From Orychophragmus violaceus (Eukaryota > Streptophyta > Magnoliopsida > Brassicales > Brassicaceae), in assembly GCA_030180135.1 (NCBI GenBank), contig CM058236.1:4960001-5024000 (forward strand): DNA of 64,000 nt, given 5' to 3'. Numbering within the stretch: the first letter of the stretch is position 1; every line of letters begins with the position of its first letter. The position numbers were made by a program, and so were the translations under genes. The notes below the pieces were generated by a model. The model did not search any database. It worked only from the letters and a program-made list of their open reading frames with translations, and was not told the DNA's origin. Of the stretch, positions 58,025 through 64,000 are shown one piece after another.

Positions 58025-59361
58025 CAGCGCTTGTTTTTAGTCGTTAGCTTGACTATGAGTAGGAGATCAGACTCACGGGGGTTTCGACAGAGGCTGTGAG
58101 TGCCTCTGTGAAAGTCTCCTCATCCATGGCTGTAACGCCCCCTTCCCGTTTTCCGCTGACCGACGAGCTGACCGGCCAACAATCAAACAAGAACATGACC
58201 GATCGAACCCGAGCAGTCATACGAGAAGAGTTTGTCACAATACGAAAGCCAGAGACAATCTGGTTTGAGACAAAGGCTCGAACCAAACTATATTTGACTC
58301 CGTTTACCTCGTTTCCATGATGCGAGGCTTTGCAACCTGTACCGCTTCAACGAGCTGTGTTCGGTTCAGATGAAACCGTATATCAGGGAATTATTCCATT
58401 TTTATTACTTGAAAAACATAAATCTTATTCATAGCAATATACGGTCTAATACAAAACATTTAGCGGGATATCCCAACAAAATCCGAAACCAAAAATAAAG
58501 TCAAAATTCTTACAAACCCTAGCCAAAATCCAACCCGAGACTACTACGAGTGTCCTATGCGTCCGCCAAGCTATGCCAAACCTGAAAAACACAAAAGAGT
58601 CTAATGAGTAATCTAAGATTACCCAGTGAGACGGCTCCCAACTAAAGGCTGCTAATAATCTAATAATCCCACCCAAACCCAAAATAACAATCAAGTATAA
58701 TAGCTGATCACGTGCTACCAAGACGTGATGAGCTTCGTAATACACAAGCATTCAAATAACAACACAATCATCAACGAAGGAAATCGAGAACACTGCGGCA
58801 CATGTTCTTGATTAGACTCGATCTATCTATCGCATCTCTAACGCAATCTCCACACCATCTGGGCCCATTTTGCGAAATTGGTGACTTCCACGGGAACACT
58901 TAGCTGCTGCCACGGTAGCTAAAACCTCCCACGACTCCTAGACGATAACACGAAGTCCAACGGCTAGGACACCGTTCTCCGTCCATCGATACGCGGTGAC
59001 TCAAGTTACCCCCGGCAACCCGAGTTTCCATGCAGTCCGACCCTAGGATGCGACCCCGTATTCTCCGGATCACACATCTGCAGACGTCACTCCATAGGTT
59101 AACACCTGCCAGAACCACTACCGAAGGTACGTGAACTGACCAGGTTCTCAACTCCTGAGGATCCAATCGGGCAGGAAGTACCGGAACGCCATCTCTAGAC
59201 TTGCGGGATCGAACGCACCCATAGAGTCCTAATAACAGCAATGTAAACAAGCAGACTCATTGGGACTCTATCACACAAGACCGACAAGGTCAAATAGAAA
59301 CACTATCTTAATCCCCAACCCATCCCGCAAGTCCTATCACCAACTTCCACATCACCCAAAC

Positions 59362-59530
59362 TTACTCGGTCCCGCACCAGAGTAAGTATCTACCAGTACA
59401 GTCTACTCGGCCCAACACCGAAGTAGATAAACAAGCAAGCAATCAGTCTACTCGGCCCAACACCAAAGTAGATACACAATCACACAAACAATCAACATTC
59501 TACTCGGCCCAATACCGAAGTAGATACACA
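59362..59530. repeat. Short minisatellite in element 7
   Basis: Four copies of TACTCGGYCCMRCACCRRAGTA separated by 40-52 bases, each a diverged inverted pair TACT...AGTA. Confidence 0.7.
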
Positions 59531-60379
59531 ATCACACAATCAATAATCACAACATCACACAAACAATTATCTTGGTTTATTAGTCTTTTAATATTTCTTT
59601 AACCTTTACTCATTCAATCCGCTACCTTGGGATTAGTGGATTACTAATCCCGTAGACGGTTCATCAATCACATTTCTCTTAATTATCCCTTCCTAAGTAT
59701 CTTTCAATACGTCCTTGATCTGTCGGTTTAGAGTTAGTAAGATTACTAACTCCCCGACATCTCATTATTCATTAACTTTCATTCATTAATCCACCCCGTT
59801 ATTATATTCTAAGTGTGTTATGTCATCTAACCATATTTTAATCAAATCATAATTTCCCGTATATAGATTCCTTTAGATACGTTCTTAAATACTTATATAT
59901 GCATATATGCCCTAGCATGCCGTTCTATATGTATGCATCACCCAATCAAGCAATCAACGAACTATCAACGATTACGGATATAAGCTAACTAGCATGCATC
60001 CCTTAACCTAACCATTTAATTAATTAACCGAGTTACTAATCAACCTAGCCGTTCTAACCAATTCAATCAATCGGGTATGCAACCTAAACTACGGTTTATC
60101 AATTCCGGATCTATATGATTCTAACTAAATGCAACACACAATTTAGCCGACTCACAGTGTTATTATGACGACGGACGGACGGATTGACGGACTAGCGGAA
60201 CAACGAGACCCGGCACGAACCCGCACTTGACCGCACCATTGACCGAATGATTCTGATGGAGCCTCCGGACCATCTTCTCTCTCCTCATTTTCTCTCTCCT
60301 CCGGTTCTCTTTCTCTTTCCTCCGGTTCTCTCTCTTTCTCCCCTCCGGTTTTCTCTCTCTTCTGGTTCTCTCTCTTCTC

Positions 60380-61051
60380 CGGTTCTCCCTCTCTTCTTCT
60401 TCTTCTTCTTCTTCTTCTTCTTCTTCTTCTTCACGCCTCTCTCTCCTTTCTTCTTCCTCTCCTCCTTTGCTTTCTCCTCTCCGGTCTTCCTCCATCTTCT
60501 CTCTCTCTTCTCCTTCTTCACGCTTCATCTTATTTCTTTCTTCTTCCTCCTCAAGCTTCATCTTCTCTCTCTCTCCTTCACGCTTCTCCTCTCTCCATCT
60601 TCTTCTTCTTCAAGCTTCACGCTTCTCCTCTCTCCATCTTTTTCTTCTTCTTCAAGCTTCACGCTTCTCCTCTCTCCATCTTCTTCTTCTTCAAGCTTCA
60701 CGCTTCTCCTCTCTCCATCTTTTTCTTCTTCTTCAAGCTTCACGCTTCTCCTCTCTCCATCTTCTTCTTCAAGCTTCACGCCTCTCTCTCTCTCTCTCTT
60801 CTTCTCATCTTGCTCCTGCATCTTCTTCTTCTTCCTCCTTCCTCCGGTCTTCTTCTTCTTCTCTTGCTCCGGCTTCTTCTTCTTCTTCTTCTTCTTCTTC
60901 TTCTTCTTCTTCTTCTTCTTCTTCTTCTTCTTCTTCTTCTTCTTCTTCTTCTTCTTCTTCTTCTTCTTCTTCTTCTTCTTCTTCTTCTTCTTCTTCTTCT
61001 TCTTCTTCTTCTTCTTCTTCTTCTTCTTCTTCTTCTTCTTCTTCTTCTTCT
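60380..61051. repeat. Pyrimidine-rich tract with (TTC)n arrays
   Basis: A strand-asymmetric CTT/TCT region. The longest pure array is (TTC)n at about 60873-61051, near 59 units; a shorter one is at 60389-60432. Between them a 60-bp unit with CAAGCTTCACGCTTCTCC repeats about five times (60560-60780). On the minus strand this is a GAA-rich leader beginning about 70 bases after a TATA box. Confidence 0.9.
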
Positions 61052-61119
61052 CTCTCACACTCTTCTTCTTCTTCTTTGCTCTCGTTGGTTTGTGATGAAA
61101 AATGTGAGGCTTCAGCTCC

Positions 61120-61128
61120 TTTATATAG
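61120..61128 (-). promoter_or_regulatory. TATA box of the element 7 LTR
   Basis: CTATATAAAGGAGC on the minus strand, followed by ACATTTTTCATCACA and then the GAA tract. This is a good plant TATA context and sets the transcription direction. Confidence 0.55.
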
Positions 61129-61202
61129 TGAAGAGCAATGTTCTAGATGAGAGCCAAGTGTCACCTCCCTTTCTCTTCCTGTGACACGCCAACTCCCAAA
61201 AA

Positions 61203-61500
61203 CATGAGAAGTTTCAATGCTTCTCTCCATTTTCTTGCTTGTACATGAATCACACAACCAAGTGAGATTCATTGTATTTGTCAATTAAACACATGTCTTC
61301 ATCCTCCTCTTGCCACACCAACATCCTCTAAATTCAGTGCATCTTATTCTCCTTATTGATCACGTGAATCAGTTAATCTAAGAGAAGTTCAATGCTTCTC
61401 TTTATCTTCTTTGTAACACGTGATACACAATATCAAGCTAGGTTCGTTGTGTCTCTTCACCTCCTCTCAGATATTGCCACGCCTGCTGACCACAATCAAG
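61203..61500. repeat. Imperfect direct duplication in the element 7 promoter region
   Basis: The block starting AGAAGTTTCAATGCTTCTCT at 61208 recurs as AGAAGTTCAATGCTTCTCT at about 61383, with similar sequence following for about 110 bases. Tandem promoter duplications are common in LTR U3 regions. Confidence 0.6.
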
Positions 61501-64000
61501 ACAAATTAAGTGTATTCCTTCTTCAGTTCTTCTCCTTTGCCATGTTGCCTCTTCAAAGATCAATGTATAACTAAAATCACAAATCTTATTCCATATTCCA
61601 TGAACCATAATTCATTCTTTGAACCCAAACAAAAAGAGGTGGCGCCATGGTTAGGTTTACACTTGTCATTTCAGGGTTGCTTCTGACCAAAACCAGTGAA
61701 CCAATCCATTCAAATCATCCTGTAACTCCGTTCCGTTCCGATGCTTCGGTTCGGCCGTTTTTGCGTTTAGTGTTTTAAAAACTCCTTAGACGCTTCCATA
61801 AATTCACCAAACCTCAATTTCAGTTTTTAGATGCTCTTAGTTGAATTTAGAAATTTGAGTCGCCTTAATCGGACACCCGTAGCTCCCGTTATGGATTTTA
61901 CAAGTTTTATCGGTTCTATCGGTTTCCTTTCCCGATAGTCTGTAAAACTCGTTTAATCTCTGTTTCTTCCATGTCTGGTCTTGTAAATGTTCTTTATGGA
62001 CTAAAAGAAGAAAATTTGGCCTGTTTCCGCTTTCGGCTCGCATTTTGATAAAATTACCAAAATGCCCCTCATCTTTTAGAATTTACAGAAATGCCCTCGT
62101 TGACTTCCCGTTGACCATTATTTGGAACATGATATTATATTCTTCCCCACTTACAGAAATTCGGTCGTTACTAACAACTTCGAATCAGGACAGAACCCTG
62201 TAAGTCGCGACTCTGAAACTGATTCCGCTGCTCTAATGCTTAGACGCTGAACCAATTGAATTGTACTCCCGATGCTTACTGACCTCTGAAACACCGTCTT
62301 GCACAAACCCAAAATACCGACGCCTTGAACTTTCCACACTAAGAACTTTAATCACGATCACTTCTTGGTTTTCCATCTTTGATTGTTTTCACCGAACTTC
62401 CGATTCAACTCTGATCCCACAACCACTGATTTCGCCGGAAGGATCCATGCTAATTCCTCAAAAAAAAATTTGCGCCAACTGATGATCGTCTTGAATCGAT
62501 ACTTTTGACTCCCCACTTTGCTTCGACCTCTGCGAATGGCACAACACTGACTCTCCCTCCATTCTCGATACTTGTTTCATTTTTACTGCTTCTCGCTCCC
62601 CATCGGCATTATGGTAATATTGATGTTCCTCCTTCCAAACTAAACCGCCATACTTATGTACGCTTCGAACTTTCTCGATCACTGAACTCCACGCTTCATG
62701 GATATCAAACCGCCTTTCCTTTGATAACCTCGAGCTGATCCAAAATTGTCACTGATGCTTCCAAATTCCTTCGCTCACTCATCATACCCATTTATCTTGG
62801 TTCCTCCTATCACTGATATCCACACTGGTGATGAAACTCCACTGACTCACTTGCAGGCTCAGGTTAAACTGCTTCTTGTAACACCATCTTGTCTCTAGGG
62901 TTCAGGTTCGGTCTCGTGTCCTCGTCAAATCGTCCATCACGTCCTGCATCAACAACCTCAACAACACTGGAATGGTTAGACCTCTTTTAACTTAATCCCG
63001 ATATCTCTTCCTCATAGAAATATGGTTACTTAGTCATGTACCTTACGGTCACACATGGCTAATTAACAATATCCTATCATTCCGCTCAATCTCGAATAAG
63101 CTTTCTAAAACCCGCTTTCACAATTCTGAGCTTATTTCTATCTAAGAGGTTCTTTATCTTTTCTTACCAAAAACAATTCTACCTAAGCAAACCAAACGAT
63201 CTCGCGAATTAAAATCAAAATCACTTTCTAGCAACCTAGCGAGCAATCACAGCAATTAGCAATGCAATCAATCACACACAATCAATCAAGCCAATTGGCG
63301 ATTGCAGTTGTCTCTTAAGGTTCTGATGGAAACCATCTGCTCGGACCATCATCTATTTTCACATCGTAACTATATTGCATTCACAACCATCATGAGTATG
63401 CAATATAACCACTCCGTTACTCAAAATGACAACCGAAATATTCCACATCCACTACGTAAATAAAGCATCTATTCACCGCATAGAGTTTTAGATACGTAGG
63501 TCCGTCGGAGTCTACATACTAGCGGTTCCCAATCTGTCCCAAAAGAAACACCGCTACACACAACCGATATACACACATAAAAAAGCGAGTTAGAGCCCTT
63601 ACTTACCTGGGCCTAATCTACTTCCTAATCTCCAACATGAGCAGTACAACTCATGTGGATCCTAACCGACAGGTGCGCCAGGAGGATGGAATGAGTGCGG
63701 TGGTGGTGGTGTCGGAGCGACGTGATCTTGATAGTGTTGGGAATGTCCTGAAATCTACTGTACTATCTCTAGAAAGTATGATAAGTGTCGAGATCAGACA
63801 TAAGTCATAAATACTGGGTGGTCATGATGACTTGCTAGAGCCCGCTCATGATCTATAAGTTTAGGACTTATTACCAGTTTTGTATGATCCCAAAGGGTCA
63901 CACACCATAGCTAACGGGAAAGTTAAAAGGAATTGATACAGTAAGATGAAAGCCATTTACTGTATTTGTACAGAGAATTGGGCCAGACAAAATACAGTCT
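61501..64000. other. Gene-free right end of the window
   Basis: No credible ORF, RNA gene or transposon end. Tentatively the U3 part of the element 7 LTR on the minus strand. Confidence 0.35.

Larger units (their letters stand above)
53748..58130 (-). mobile_element. Element 3: non-autonomous Athila-like retrotransposon, 5' part displaced
   Basis: Its 3' LTR is at 53748-54919. Moving right (upstream on its strand) come polypurine tract, conserved 3' region, an ORF-1 pseudogene, palindrome doublets, the hairpin at 58007-58024, and the PWMRRLSQRHSQPLSKPP-type gag tail up to 58130. There element 7 has inserted, so the remaining gag, primer site and 5' LTR lie beyond the window. Confidence 0.85.
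58131..64000 (-). repeat. Element 7: very long LTR of a Ty3/Gypsy (Tekay/Del-like) element, partial
   Basis: On the minus strand the boundary reads GGGAAGGGGGCGTTACA, a common LTR end in Tekay/Del-type elements, placed exactly where element 3 sequence stops. A TATA box at 61120-61128 (minus), a GAA-rich leader just downstream, and AATAAGA-type sequence near 58425 fit a promoter-to-terminator layout of one LTR read leftwards. No primer site, polypurine tract or gag is seen to 64000, so the LTR may exceed 5.8 kb, or something unrecognised is included. Confidence 0.5.

Noticed and set aside
60163..61284. Long open frames on both strands over the pyrimidine tract
   Set aside because: They are translations of (TTC)n/(GAA)n microsatellites in every frame and encode only homopolymers.

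Overview
This is a repeat-dense plant nuclear window with no intact host gene. All three retrotransposon classes are present (Athila-type and CRM-like Ty3/Gypsy, Ty1/Copia, L1-type LINE), together with CACTA, Mutator-like, PIF/Harbinger-like and Helitron DNA transposons. The Athila ORF-1-type protein, the tRNA-Asp primer site TGGCGCCGTTGCCGGGGA, the Helitron ends and the captured host exons point to a Brassicaceae genome. Brassica is my guess from family style, not something the sequence proves.

Left third (1-19088), a nested LTR stack: a non-autonomous Athila-like element (element 1; the window opens in the last 42 bases of its 5' LTR and its 3' LTR ends at 18780) carries two later insertions. 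Element 2 (529-8403) is another non-autonomous Athila-like element and splits the gag frame of element 1. Element 4 (10701-17371) is a CRM-like Gypsy element with a CAGAG target duplication and a gag-pol broken by stops and frameshifts. Element 1 itself sits in a reversed Athila LTR (element 5, 18781-19088).

Middle (19089-45896), older debris: a LINE reverse-transcriptase fragment; a Copia integrase/RT fragment split by a 726-bp Mutator-type MITE; half of a CACTA element with DUF4216-type remnants; a 3.4-kb Helitron (27539-30953, minus) carrying MAP65-like exons; a LINE RNase H fragment split by a gag-only Copia-like element (element 6, 31787-36861); a 6.1-kb Mutator-type element (37162-43269) full of a 20-bp inverted motif and tandem repeats; and a polyadenylated retroposon (44208-45358).

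Right third (45897-64000): a 7.2-kb CACTA element (45897-53112, CGA duplication) interrupts a MULE-related coding remnant and carries a second polyadenylated retroposon, NDUFAF7/MidA-like exons and a signal-peptide gene fragment. Next are an unassigned LTR-like piece, a minus-strand Athila-like element (element 3, from 53748), and a very long minus-strand LTR (element 7, from 58131 past the window end) with its own TATA box and a GAA-rich leader.

The most interesting unexplained structures are: (i) 22 doublets of a degenerate palindrome GYRNCGRYCGNYRC with 20-22 bp between centres, confined to the Athila-like elements; (ii) more than 20 copies of CAGAC-N10-GTCTG with variable cores in the Mutator-type element; (iii) a hairpin at the 5' end of every Athila LTR that shows a compensatory base change.
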